Source of the DNA: a virus | Virus record (IMG/VR): IMGVR_UViG_3300009161_000044 | Location: 1 to 64,000 of that record | Length of the DNA stretch: 64,000 nt | Reading direction: 5' to 3' (one strand) | In this document: one piece after another, positions 33,234-41,982 of the stretch | Layout: every line of letters begins with the position of its first letter | Position numbering within the stretch: the stretch's first letter is position 1 | Notes under the pieces: model-generated | Database searches by the model: none | What the model was told of the DNA's origin: nothing | Seen by the model: only the letters and a program-made list of their open reading frames with translations | Made by a program: the position numbers and the translations under genes

Positions 33234-33262
33234 AAATAAAGGGACTGTTAAAGCCCCTTTAT
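33231..33262 (-). terminator. Terminator after the 206-aa gene
   Basis: AAAGGGGCTTTAACAGTCCCTTT then ATTTTTG on the minus strand; it separates the virion-type gene at 33.3 kb from the tRNAs. Confidence 0.85.
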
Positions 33263-33285
33263 TGTATAGTGCATTTCTGCTGGGC

Positions 33286-33906
33286 TTACTTGTGACGCAG
33301 CACGTTGCTCAGTGTTTCCATAAACGACTGAAACTCTGCGTCTTCCTGTGTTGGCTCACTTTCTTTTACTGCAGGTGCAGTTGGACGATGTGGTCTCATG
33401 TCGGTAACTGTTTTTCTATCGGCTTTTGTAAACTGTTTGGTTGGAGTCAACCCCATTTTTCTTTGTGTAGCAGGTGACAAGTCCTTTACTGCAGATACTT
33501 GACTGTTAAAGTTAAACTGATCCTGTTGTCTACGAAGGCCCGTATTGTTTAATCTGTCTTGTGCAGCTTTAAAACCTCGAACAGGAGCAGGAGCTGTGTC
33601 AGAATCCGCAGCATAATCGGCTACACCCATGTTTTTTGCCTGAGCTAGCTTCTGTGCTTTGCGAGCATCAGATGCGCTGAAATAAGTGTCGGGCTTTAGT
33701 TCGTCAAGCTGACTGCCAGTCATTTCACGGATACTTTCTAGGAATGCGTCAAAGTCAAAGTCTTCTTCTACTTCCTCGGGGACAGAAGTCTCCTCAAATT
33801 CCTCTGCAAAATTATTAATACTATCAACTTCATCAAGTTCCTGCGATTGTTCGCAAGAGCATGATTCTACTAGCATTAACATTTTCTTCATATCTTCACT
33901 GGCCAT
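33286..33906 (-). CDS. Acidic virion/internal protein candidate (206 aa)
   Basis: Residues 1-70 are strongly acidic (EEFEETSVPEEVEEDFDFDA), the rest basic and disordered (Gln/Arg/Lys/Pro). N-terminus MKKMLMLVES contains an LxxVE-like site. The charge pattern suits a scaffold or internal head protein. A GGAATAAATAAA late box and GAGGA ribosome binding site lie upstream. Function not recognised. Confidence 0.65.
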   Translation of the reverse strand: MASEDMKKMLMLVESCSCEQSQELDEVDSINNFAEEFEETSVPEEVEEDFDFDAFLESIREMTGSQLDELKPDTYFSASDARKAQKLAQAKNMGVADYAADSDTAPAPVRGFKAAQDRLNNTGLRRQQDQFNFNSQVSAVKDLSPATQRKMGLTPTKQFTKADRKTVTDMRPHRPTAPAVKESEPTQEDAEFQSFMETLSNVLRHK

Positions 33907-33943
33907 AACAAAATCCTCAAATACTAATTTTATTTATTCCAAT

Positions 33944-33983
33944 CAAAAGAAAAGGGTCAGCAAGGACTAGCCCCACTGACCCC
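33944..33983 (-). terminator. Terminator after holin-like gene
   Basis: GGGTCAG...CTGACCC hairpin with TTTTCTTTTG tail on the minus strand, 5 bp after the stop. Confidence 0.85.
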
Positions 33984-33988
33984 GTTAC

Positions 33989-34177
33989 TCACTTGCCGCT
34001 TAGTGGCTTGTCAGTGAGTGTACGCAGCCATACAATTACTGCACCCAGAATTGGGCCAGCCATTCCCAACTGTTCAGCGGATAGTCCGCCCAAGCTGGCC
34101 TGTAGTGCTGACAGAGCCGCAACTACTACGCCTAACCAAATTGTCTTCGACTTTAATGCGCCTTTTAGAGCTTCCAT
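33989..34177 (-). CDS. Holin-like small membrane protein (62 aa)
   Basis: Two hydrophobic helices (TIWLGVVVAALSALQASLGG and MAGPILGAVIVWLRTLT) with basic ends (LKSKTIW, TDKPLSGK). Size and topology fit a class II holin; a second candidate is at 55.8 kb in the lysis cassette, so one of them may serve another role. It is divergent from the large plus-strand gene. Confidence 0.65.
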   Translation of the reverse strand: MEALKGALKSKTIWLGVVVAALSALQASLGGLSAEQLGMAGPILGAVIVWLRTLTDKPLSGK

Positions 34178-34259
34178 GATTCGTCTCCTTTAAATGCCTT
34201 TAGGGCATGAGTATTTACTACAGGACTAAATAAACACATAACATTTTGAGGTTATTCCC

Positions 34260-36185
34260 ATGAAAAGAAGTATTAGTTCACGCACAATATTAGAAGATAA
34301 ACGCGCATTGTTAGAAGATCTATGCGAAGGCATGAATCTCAGGGATCGACTGCTAACAGAAGAAATCTACAATGAGTTTCATGATATTGGACGCATGATT
34401 TCCGAAGCCCAACTGACACAGGATCAGATACAGAAGCTGTTTGCAGCAGTATCCAAGGGTGCAGAAAAGGGTTGGAACGTGGACTTACCTGGTGGTGATC
34501 CAGATATTGGACCAGCAGGCGAAGGTGGCAACAAGACACTAATGGGCAAGATCTCGGGCGCGTGGCAAAAGCTCAAGAGTAAGATTGCACAAAGTGGCCC
34601 AGTAAGCGGATTTGACGTTACAGTAGACAAGCTACAAAAGCAAATCTCTGCAAAGTCAGGACCAGACGGAAAGCTAACCAAGGCAATCGCAGCATATAGA
34701 AAGTTTGGTGATAAGCATCCCGTCATGCAGGGTGTTGTTATTGCAGGTCTAACTGCGGCAGCAGCAATGGGCGGCGGACTAGGCCTAGGTGCAGTTGCAG
34801 GCGTGGCAGGCGGACTAAGAACACTGGACCGCATGCTAATGGGTGATCGTGCTAGTAGCGCACTATGGAAGGGCTTCAAGGCAGGCGCAGTTACATACGG
34901 CGTTGGTTCAATCATCCAGGGTGTACAAGGTGGGCAGACTGCCACAGATACTGGTGCCGGACAAACTGCATCAGCGCAGCCGGCAGCAACACCAGCTCCA
35001 ACTGGTGTAGATACAGCCACTCAAACTGTTGCAGCAGCTAAGGGCGATACACTAAGTCAGATTGCTCAGAAGATGGACGTTAGTGTTAAGGATCTAGTGC
35101 AAGCAAACCCACAAATAACCAATCCTAATGATTTGGGGCTTGGTGAGATTGTCAATATACCAAGTGCAACAGGAAATGCTGTATATCAAGGTGGAGTGGG
35201 AACTGCGTCCGACACTGCTGCTAAGGTCGCAAGCGGTCAATATACTCCAAGTCGCTACGGTATTAAAGAAAGCGTAGACTGGGACAAGATTTGCACTACT
35301 TTTGCAATCCAAGAAAGTATGAAGATGCCACTAAAGAGCGCAGTATACCTAACACCATATGGTGTACAGCAGGTAATGGAAACTGTTGAAAAGTATAAGG
35401 ATGAACTAGACGAAGGTATTTGGGATGCAGTTAAGGCTGGATGGAACACTTCCAAGAACAAGATCACAACAGACAAGTTGGACTTGTGGTGGCGTAGAAA
35501 CCGCGGCGAGAATCCAACAGACGGCCCAGTAGACAAACAAGTTGTCGTCGACTTCCTCAAGAAGATGGGCGTTAAGAGTGGTCTGGTTGATCGTGCGTTT
35601 AAGGAAGTTGGTATTCCGGACGAAGTTAACAAAGACGATGTTCCACCAACACCTACACCTACACCTACACCTACACCTACACCTACACCTACACCTACAC
35701 CTACACCTACACCTACACCAAAACCAACACCAACTCCTCCGCCAACACCTACACCTGGCGATAAAGAGCCTAAGCCCGGTGAGGTAGAACCTAAGCCAAC
35801 ACCTAATCCTGGTGACACTAAGCCACAGGATGGCGGTCAGGATGCAACACCGGCTCCAGCACCATCAATTACTCCTGCCAAGAGCAGCCAGGAATTGCTC
35901 TCAGGTCTCAATGCATTGTGGGATGACAATGCGGAATGGATCTACGAGAAGGGCGTTGGTAAGGATCTAATCAATTGGTTACAGGCCAAGATCAAGAAGT
36001 ATCACACCGGTCCAGTTGGAGTTGGCCCAACTGATAAGAAAACTGTCAGTAAGTACGGTCTTGCAGAAGCCAAGCGCCGTAAGATGCTGATGATCGAACG
36101 CAAGATTGCTCAATACGAACAGCTAATTGCCGAGAACAAGAAAAAGCAAAAGAAGACGCTAACCGAATCTCGTAAAAAGAGATAA
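34260..36185 (+). CDS. LysM-containing virion protein with Pro-Thr repeat linker
   Basis: 641 aa. N-terminal helical part (1-130), a Gly/Ala-rich possibly membrane-inserting stretch (~155-185, GVVIAGLTAAAAMGGGLGLG), a LysM domain (~258-303, KGDTLSQIAQKMDVSVKDLV) that binds peptidoglycan, a (PT)n linker (~463-495), and a basic C-terminal helix (KRRKMLMIERKIAQYE). It could be a virion protein delivered through the cell wall. A CTAAATA late box lies ~40 bp upstream of the ATG. Confidence 0.78.
   Translation: MKRSISSRTILEDKRALLEDLCEGMNLRDRLLTEEIYNEFHDIGRMISEAQLTQDQIQKLFAAVSKGAEKGWNVDLPGGDPDIGPAGEGGNKTLMGKISGAWQKLKSKIAQSGPVSGFDVTVDKLQKQISAKSGPDGKLTKAIAAYRKFGDKHPVMQGVVIAGLTAAAAMGGGLGLGAVAGVAGGLRTLDRMLMGDRASSALWKGFKAGAVTYGVGSIIQGVQGGQTATDTGAGQTASAQPAATPAPTGVDTATQTVAAAKGDTLSQIAQKMDVSVKDLVQANPQITNPNDLGLGEIVNIPSATGNAVYQGGVGTASDTAAKVASGQYTPSRYGIKESVDWDKICTTFAIQESMKMPLKSAVYLTPYGVQQVMETVEKYKDELDEGIWDAVKAGWNTSKNKITTDKLDLWWRRNRGENPTDGPVDKQVVVDFLKKMGVKSGLVDRAFKEVGIPDEVNKDDVPPTPTPTPTPTPTPTPTPTPTPTPTPKPTPTPPPTPTPGDKEPKPGEVEPKPTPNPGDTKPQDGGQDATPAPAPSITPAKSSQELLSGLNALWDDNAEWIYEKGVGKDLINWLQAKIKKYHTGPVGVGPTDKKTVSKYGLAEAKRRKMLMIERKIAQYEQLIAENKKKQKKTLTESRKKR
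35649..35714. repeat. Hexanucleotide repeat (ACACCT)11
   Basis: Eleven perfect in-frame copies encode alternating Thr-Pro. Unit slippage would change the linker by two residues without breaking the frame. Confidence 0.95.
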
Positions 36186-36205
36186 TACACCTTAGCAAAG
36201 AAGCA

Positions 36206-36231
36206 GAAAGGGCAGTAACGCCCTTTTTGTT
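36206..36231 (+). terminator. Terminator after the LysM gene
   Basis: AAAGGGC-AGTAAC-GCCCTTTTTG on the plus strand. Confidence 0.85.
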
Positions 36232-36249
36232 TGATTGCAACATCAAAAC

Positions 36250-36255
36250 TAAATA
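36250..36255 (+). promoter_or_regulatory. Late promoter box at the GNAT-like start
   Basis: CTAAATA with the ATG only 4 nt after the box; no ribosome binding site fits in between. Confidence 0.55.
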
Positions 36256-36259
36256 CATC

Positions 36260-36916
36260 ATGCGACTGCTAGAATTAATAGAGCCCGTTCAAGAAATTGA
36301 AAGCATACCTCTGAGCGCGTATGGCGAACGTGGCATGGACGAAGAACTACAATCAGCAATGACGGATGCTGGCAAGGCTAAGAAGTGGCGTGACTTATGG
36401 TATTTCTTTAATAAAGATACGTTACACACCTATTCTCAGGATAAAAAAACAGTTACAGGACGTATAATTTTTATTGAGCCAGGCAAGCATGCAAATACTG
36501 GCGCAAGAGTACTAAACGTCTACGTACACAAAAAACATCGTGGTGAAGGCGTTGCTGCAGGCATGTACGCTATTATGTTGGATACTTTTAAAGTAATACG
36601 CAGCGACGACATACAAACTCTGGGTGGACAACGTATGTGGGTTAGTTTGCACAATAAACCAGGTGTTACTGTACGGGCAGTGCTGTATATCTTCCCTCAG
36701 GAAGTAACTGCTCGCGTAGAGAAAGAACTAGATAAACTAGGTGCGATTAAAAAATCTCAGAATAAAATTGGTCTAGATACTTACGAAATTCCCGTAGAAA
36801 CCAACGAAAGCATGCGTCGATTAATCACTAACAGTCGCATGCTAAAGATATACAATAACGATAACTACGCTCTAGGTCTGGTAGCGTATAAAGGGGCCAG
36901 ACGTGCAGCTACATGA
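36260..36916 (+). CDS. GNAT-like acetyltransferase, candidate head-packaged protein
   Basis: 218 aa from the ATG at 36260 (an earlier in-frame start would lie in the terminator). Residues ~85-110 read LNVYVHKKHRGEGVAAGMYA, the GNAT motif A (V-xx-xxRGxGxxxxLY) that binds acetyl-CoA. The N-terminus MRLLELIEP has the LxE site discussed in the findings. Substrate unknown. The next gene overlaps its end by 14 bp. Confidence 0.65.
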   Translation: MRLLELIEPVQEIESIPLSAYGERGMDEELQSAMTDAGKAKKWRDLWYFFNKDTLHTYSQDKKTVTGRIIFIEPGKHANTGARVLNVYVHKKHRGEGVAAGMYAIMLDTFKVIRSDDIQTLGGQRMWVSLHNKPGVTVRAVLYIFPQEVTARVEKELDKLGAIKKSQNKIGLDTYEIPVETNESMRRLITNSRMLKIYNNDNYALGLVAYKGARRAAT

Positions 36917-37379
36917 ACTATTTGAAGGTTATAAACCGCTAGAACCCGCAGCGGCGTTCAACATGCCCACAACCGTATTTGTCAGTCGCAGAGATACTCC
37001 GGATCAAGAAGAGCGTGTGGACGATATCCCTCGATGGGCAGCAGCAAACGGCATTAACATGAGCTTGCTACGATTATTACTGAATCCACTTGATGCAGTA
37101 TTTGGTCGTCCTATTAGAGGTTGGCGTTTCAGATTACCGGGACAACCGCCACTTGATGTTTATCGCAAACAGGATAGACACAGTCGAGGACTAAAGCCCG
37201 GCAAGTACACTGTTCAGAAAGTGGGATCTAATCTTGCGCCTAAAGTAGTTGGCATAGCTCAACTACGTCAATGGGCTAAGGACAATGAAATTAGCACTGC
37301 TGCTCTGGTGCAAGCTATTAATCGTAAACAACCTGTGCGTGATGGACTGGACCGTAAGTGGATGGTTACGCTTGCTTAG
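36903..37379 (+). CDS. Duplicated-module protein, candidate head-packaged protein
   Basis: 158 aa. N-terminus MQLHELFEGY carries the shared LxE motif. Two related modules follow: DIPRWAAANGINMSLLRLLL...RGWRFRL and QLRQWAKDNEISTAALVQAI...RKWMVTL, with the W-x(3)-N-x-I-x(3)-L pattern of small modular DNA-binding repeats (IENR/NUMOD-like). DNA binding is therefore a guess. Overlaps upstream and downstream genes. Confidence 0.65.
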   Translation: MQLHELFEGYKPLEPAAAFNMPTTVFVSRRDTPDQEERVDDIPRWAAANGINMSLLRLLLNPLDAVFGRPIRGWRFRLPGQPPLDVYRKQDRHSRGLKPGKYTVQKVGSNLAPKVVGIAQLRQWAKDNEISTAALVQAINRKQPVRDGLDRKWMVTLA

Positions 37380-37542
37380 GCACAAAGATCCACATCAGCA
37401 AATAGATTAATAGTCCGGGACCAAAGAAAAACGCTAGGGTAAACAGCAAACGCCACGCCCATGTTTCCATGCCTGTAGCATCAGCTAGTCCTGCGCAGAC
37501 TCCGCCAATTACATTTTTTTCTTTGTTTAATCTCAGAGACAT
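37366..37542 (-). CDS. PspC-domain membrane protein (58 aa)
   Basis: ATG at 37542, TAA at 37366. MSLRLNKEKNVIGGVCAGLA then a transmembrane helix FFFGPGLLIYLLMWIFVPK is the complete PspC domain of phage-shock proteins. PspC relays membrane stress in enterobacteria. The gene is convergent with the plus-strand gene and overlaps it by 14 bp. A membrane-stress-tuning or toxin-antitoxin role is inference. Confidence 0.85.
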   Translation of the reverse strand: MSLRLNKEKNVIGGVCAGLADATGMETWAWRLLFTLAFFFGPGLLIYLLMWIFVPKQA

Positions 37543-37558
37543 GGATGTTCCTTTAAAA

Positions 37559-37633
<75 letters not shown>

Positions 37634-37643
37634 ATGCTTATAT

Positions 37644-39269
37644 TTACGAATTAAATAGGTAATGTTCAAAATATTTAATACTGTCATCATTTGCTATCAT
37701 TTTACTAACATGTTCCATATCTACTAGATCGGGGTGTACCCACCAATCTTCAAAGTACGCTGTTTCTGTAACTGCTAGCTTTGATACTACTAGCACATAC
37801 CCTAGATTAGTTAAATGTTCTCTACTCAATTTTAACCACTCGTCACCCGCTATATAACCATCGTGTTCGTATGTAAGTACTGCGAACTTTAATTTGTCAA
37901 AAGGAACATTGAGCAGCGCAATATATGTATTATAAGCAGGTTCACAGTCCACGCTCAGATAGTCAATATGTAAATCGTTTATGCCTGCTCGTTCTAATGC
38001 AGATTTAATATCTACAGTTCGAGCGTCAAATAGTTCTGTTTTGTTTTGTCTGACAGTATTAAAATTTAGAACACAGTTGAGATCAATCTCAACACTGGTG
38101 CCTTTCCAAAAGAAAGTATGTTCTAATAGATATGTATTTGAGCCTAATACTGGATCGTTTGACCCAATCTCAAAGTAAGTTCCGTTTACTTTTCCCTTAT
38201 GTACAGCAAGCACAAATAAATCTTGCCCTGCTTGTGAATAACTGGTGTTTATCTTATTAAAATTTGTATAAGGGAATTTAAATTTACTTCTGCTTATTGG
38301 TTTGTTCGTCACATGATTCATGTGATTCACATGAAACGTCAGATTGTCTGACAGAAACTGATCAAATTTTTGCTCAAACGCAGATATAAAACTTTTTGCA
38401 CTCCAAGCATTGTAAAATTCTTCAAGAGGTATTATAGAGTTCTTAACAATGTCTTTAATCTTGTTTTTACTGAGCAATAGATTTGTATTATGCGCAACAT
38501 GACGATACATACTGCTGTCGCTAATAGCGAATGGTTTGCGAGCAGCTAGCGCAAAGTCGATACAACTACTAACACCTCTACCTGGTTGATCGTCGTAATT
38601 AAAAATGTTAATGTCGTTGCCATTAAGGAATTGTATCACTTCTTCATTGGTTTTAAAGTCATGTGTGATATTCAATTTGACGTTGATATTGGCAATTGCA
38701 CGACATTGATCTGCAATTTCATGGGCAAGTGCCCCACTAGCATCCACAAAGTTACCGTAGGGAATGTGTAGATTTACTACTACTGGTTCAATGAATTGGT
38801 CATTGACCATGCGAACAACACCGGGAAAGTTTTTACTGTATTGTCCAAATCCAAAACTACCAATCTTTAGAATTGGTCCAGGTGGCGTATAAACTATATT
38901 TAGGTCATACGGTACTGGTCTTGGCATTGTAGTGAACTGTTCGCTACTAAAAGTTGGGTCGCATACAAAATGTGCTAATACCGTAGGATAGTATGTACAA
39001 ACATCATGCCCAGTGATCATGAACTGAGGTAGTGTTATTTCTTCAGACAAGGATTTGGTAACCCATCTTAGTGTGTCATGATGATAGTTCCATAGGATGG
39101 CGTTAGCATCTGTTGTAGTATACCATACAGCTAAATCCTGTATATCATTGACTGTGACAAACTCAAATTGGTACTTTGTTGATTTGCTTAGTATATCATA
39201 AGTTGTCTTTGCAAAGTTATGAACTCCACAGTTAGTTTCTTTATGCGTGATGATTGCAATTTTATACAT
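37644..39269 (-). CDS. Fusion: glycosyltransferase-like + FkbM-type methyltransferase
   Basis: 541 aa. Residues ~1-320 are a GT-B-like region (KIAIITHKETNCGVHNFAK at the start; GRGVSSCIDFALAARKPFAI in the donor half). Residues ~335-541 are an FkbM-type methyltransferase: YSQAGQDLFVLAV, GTYFEIGSNDP, DYLSVDCEPAYNTYIAL, FAVLTYEHDGY, EDWWVHPD. The separate genes at 40.3-42.0 kb are related to both halves. Likely sugar transfer plus O-methylation of one glycan. Overlaps the next upstream gene by 8 bp. Confidence 0.82.
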   Translation of the reverse strand: MYKIAIITHKETNCGVHNFAKTTYDILSKSTKYQFEFVTVNDIQDLAVWYTTTDANAILWNYHHDTLRWVTKSLSEEITLPQFMITGHDVCTYYPTVLAHFVCDPTFSSEQFTTMPRPVPYDLNIVYTPPGPILKIGSFGFGQYSKNFPGVVRMVNDQFIEPVVVNLHIPYGNFVDASGALAHEIADQCRAIANINVKLNITHDFKTNEEVIQFLNGNDINIFNYDDQPGRGVSSCIDFALAARKPFAISDSSMYRHVAHNTNLLLSKNKIKDIVKNSIIPLEEFYNAWSAKSFISAFEQKFDQFLSDNLTFHVNHMNHVTNKPISRSKFKFPYTNFNKINTSYSQAGQDLFVLAVHKGKVNGTYFEIGSNDPVLGSNTYLLEHTFFWKGTSVEIDLNCVLNFNTVRQNKTELFDARTVDIKSALERAGINDLHIDYLSVDCEPAYNTYIALLNVPFDKLKFAVLTYEHDGYIAGDEWLKLSREHLTNLGYVLVVSKLAVTETAYFEDWWVHPDLVDMEHVSKMIANDDSIKYFEHYLFNS

Positions 39270-40182
39270 ATTTGAATCCTGAAATTTGATTGTTAGTTCT
39301 TGCGTCTTCTATTGCTTGTTCTAGTATCTCAGATGCATAATACAGATAGGTAGTACTGGTGTGCCTGAAGTCAGCAGAAATGTCCAAGTCATAAGGTAAC
39401 GTATCAACTCCGTGATTACTAAAATTAACAAAGATCTTCTTTGTATCTAATAGATTTCTTTTAGTGTTAGTATATGTAAACGGTCCGCTGTTTTTACCTA
39501 CAATGAGATTTACTTTAGTAGAGATATAGCTGATCTCGCAAAGGTCATTATCACACTGAAACAAATCAGATGTGAATTTGATATTAGGTAGGACAGTATC
39601 AAACTTTTCGGTAACTAGAAAAGTTGCATCCTTGTGTCTTTCTGCTAAAATTTCTATAATGGATTTCATATTATCCATTTGACTTTGCATGCTCTGAACA
39701 TGACCATTACAGAATAGATATATCTTTTCGTGATTGGTTAAAAACTGATTTGCAATGGTAAGATCATAATGATCATAATTGATATCTGGAATATAATGCC
39801 ATATATTAGGGTTTAGCTTTACATTAACTGCTAGTTCTGAATTCAGTATGTTATAGCAATTCTCAAATATCTTATACAGATAAACATAGGATGGGTGCCC
39901 TCCGGGCCATTGACCATGGTATGCGCCAACCCATGTGTTTAAAACTGGAATTATACTACCATTAACATTAACTCTAACAAACTTCTCAAAATGATAATCG
40001 TTCCAAACAGATCTTGCTAATGCAGTATCTAAACTGGGCATTATATCATTCATTACCTTATGATTACAAAAATGTGCGTAATATAGATGCAAATGCGATA
40101 ATTGTTTAACTAAGTCGGCAACCATACCACGTATAATAAACAAATCACCATGATGAGCATGGTTGCAGAACATTAGATTCAT
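39262..40182 (-). CDS. Putative glycosyltransferase (306 aa)
   Basis: Starts MNLMFCNHAHHGDLFIIRGM and has KIYLFCNGHVQSMQ and LIVGKNSGPFTYTNT, consistent with a GT-B fold such as GT9-like enzymes, where SGPxxxT binds the donor phosphate. The family is not clear. It is coupled to a 26-aa micro-ORF upstream and overlaps the fusion gene. Confidence 0.6.
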   Translation of the reverse strand: MNLMFCNHAHHGDLFIIRGMVADLVKQLSHLHLYYAHFCNHKVMNDIMPSLDTALARSVWNDYHFEKFVRVNVNGSIIPVLNTWVGAYHGQWPGGHPSYVYLYKIFENCYNILNSELAVNVKLNPNIWHYIPDINYDHYDLTIANQFLTNHEKIYLFCNGHVQSMQSQMDNMKSIIEILAERHKDATFLVTEKFDTVLPNIKFTSDLFQCDNDLCEISYISTKVNLIVGKNSGPFTYTNTKRNLLDTKKIFVNFSNHGVDTLPYDLDISADFRHTSTTYLYYASEILEQAIEDARTNNQISGFKYV

Positions 40183-40259
40183 ATCAATTGCCTACAACCA
40201 ACACCGCATGCTGCTTTTTTTACAAGAGTGGGAGTTACAAATAGTACTGTTGATTTCAT
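40179..40259 (-). CDS. 26-aa micro-ORF, glycosyltransferase N-terminus remnant
   Basis: MKSTVLFVTPTLVKKAACGV + GCRQLI resembles the first beta-alpha unit of GT-B enzymes (VLFVTPTxxKSACGVG). It stops after 26 codons. It overlaps both neighbours with ATGA junctions (40256-40259 and 40179-40182), so ribosomes could pass through it from one gene to the next. Either a decayed gene kept as a coupler or an expressed micropeptide. Confidence 0.55.
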   Translation of the reverse strand: MKSTVLFVTPTLVKKAACGVGCRQLI

Positions 40260-41257
40260 TTAATGCTCGTAAGTATGTTGAGTAATTTAGTCTGACACGC
40301 TATCGGCGACCAATCTTTTTTCATTTGTTGTACCGCATCTTGTCCGTACTGCAATGAATCTTTCAATGACCATTTGCTACAATCAGGTTGATATTGATGT
40401 ATATGTCGCATGTGTGCCGATGAACTTACCGACAGCGGCCTTCCACTGGCTATTGCAGGGTCTGCAGATCCTGATAATCCTGGAGTAGACCCGTCTCGTG
40501 TATACCAAAAAACATTAAGGCTGTTCTCTGAACACCACTTGTACAAGTCAATTCGACTCATGTGATGATTAGTAATAATTAATTTTACGGTTGAGCCAGT
40601 TTCTCTCTTGCACTGTCCGATGATATCATTGTACATGTCTTCGTGCATGCTATAGTATGAATGAGGATAAGGAATATTCATTCGTACCACGCTTCGCTCA
40701 AATTCCATTCGCGCAGCTTTGACAATTAAGTTAAAGCATTTTGAATAGCAAGGAAACCCTAATGTGCCGATAACAGGAATACCTGTATCTTTATATTCAA
40801 AATTCATTGACGGAATGGGGCGAGGGAATGCATAGAATCTGGGATCATGATATTTCATTGTAGGATCCAGGACCAGATATGCATCAAAATAATCTGGGTT
40901 ATCTAAGTCAACCATTGGATCGTTTGGACGCATCTCTAGTACAATTGCTAGCACTCGTCCAGGTAATTGTTTTAGATATTGTCCCTGGATTCCTATCATT
41001 TGTTGCATTGCAATTTTATGATAGTTGAATATATAAAAATCAAACGGAGGAAGAGTAATATTACTACTCTTCAGTGTTATTTTCCCCCGATGCAAATGAT
41101 CCAGATCTAGGTCGTTTGCGTTGACATACTCCATGGACCAATTCGTACTATCTTTAACCGATTCATATATCATCGATCCTGACTCATGAATACTGCATAT
41201 AGCCGCAGCAGTATTAACAAATAGAATTTTCATTTTAGGACTCATGAATGTTGTCAA
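40256..41257 (-). CDS. GT-B glycosyltransferase-like protein (333 aa)
   Basis: N-terminal KILFVNTAAAICSIHESG and C-terminal STPGLSGSADPAIASGRPLSV resemble the first half of the 541-aa fusion. Start at 41257 overlaps the upstream methyltransferase by 23 bp; an internal start at MKILFVNT (41233) would remove the overlap and is plausible. Confidence 0.68.
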   Translation of the reverse strand: MTTFMSPKMKILFVNTAAAICSIHESGSMIYESVKDSTNWSMEYVNANDLDLDHLHRGKITLKSSNITLPPFDFYIFNYHKIAMQQMIGIQGQYLKQLPGRVLAIVLEMRPNDPMVDLDNPDYFDAYLVLDPTMKYHDPRFYAFPRPIPSMNFEYKDTGIPVIGTLGFPCYSKCFNLIVKAARMEFERSVVRMNIPYPHSYYSMHEDMYNDIIGQCKRETGSTVKLIITNHHMSRIDLYKWCSENSLNVFWYTRDGSTPGLSGSADPAIASGRPLSVSSSAHMRHIHQYQPDCSKWSLKDSLQYGQDAVQQMKKDWSPIACQTKLLNILTSIK

Positions 41258-41969
41258 ACAAATAACTCATAAAGAATTTTGTATCATCACTATTAGAGAA
41301 AAATCTAGACACTCGATTCATATCCACTAGTTCTGGATGTACCCACCAATCCTCGTAATCTACGTATTCTAAATTACCGGTGCCAGCATCACCTGCACTA
41401 ATATTGCTAGCAACTAATACATAACCATGACTCCATAGATAGTTGCGACTACTGTATTTGAATTTGGGGCCTGCATAGTAACAATCATGTTCGTATGTTA
41501 TGACTGCAAAACGAAGAACATCTAACGGCAGTGCTCTGAGCGCAGCATATGTGTTTGACGCAGGTTCACAGTCAATACTGGCAAAATCAAGATCTCGTGT
41601 GTGTATCCCAGATTTCTCTAGTAGATCCAGATAGTCAACTGTGGTCGCATCGCTTACTACTGCTTTATTTTTTCTAGAAAGATTATAGCTCTGAACAATA
41701 GAATCTTCTATGTCTAAACTTACACCTTTCCATCCAAACTGTTGCTCTAATAGATATGTATTTGAGTACGACTTTGGTTCGCCACACCCAATTTCTAAAT
41801 AAGTGCCGTTACTCTTACCCTCTAGTATTCCCAATACAAACAGATCTTGCCCTGCCTGAGCATAGCATTCGTTTATTTGCTCAAACCCTGCATGTTTCAT
41901 CTTAAATTTAGACTTCCTAATCTGATAATTTGGCGTTACCAGATGCAGTTGATCGTTTTCAACTTTCAT
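41235..41969 (-). CDS. FkbM-type methyltransferase (244 aa)
   Basis: YAQAGQDLFVLGILEGKSNG, TYLEIGCGEP, LDFASIDCEPASNTYAAL and EDWWVHPELVDM match the second half of the 541-aa fusion closely. SAM-dependent O-methylation of a sugar is the usual role. 13 bp after the upstream methyltransferase gene. Confidence 0.82.
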   Translation of the reverse strand: MKVENDQLHLVTPNYQIRKSKFKMKHAGFEQINECYAQAGQDLFVLGILEGKSNGTYLEIGCGEPKSYSNTYLLEQQFGWKGVSLDIEDSIVQSYNLSRKNKAVVSDATTVDYLDLLEKSGIHTRDLDFASIDCEPASNTYAALRALPLDVLRFAVITYEHDCYYAGPKFKYSSRNYLWSHGYVLVASNISAGDAGTGNLEYVDYEDWWVHPELVDMNRVSRFFSNSDDTKFFMSYLFDNIHES

Positions 41970-41982
41970 TATAATATAAATC

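Noticed and set aside
34424-35818. Long minus-strand frames opposite the LysM protein
   Set aside because: Low-complexity Pro/Ala or Gly/Val products mirroring the real gene and its hexamer repeat.
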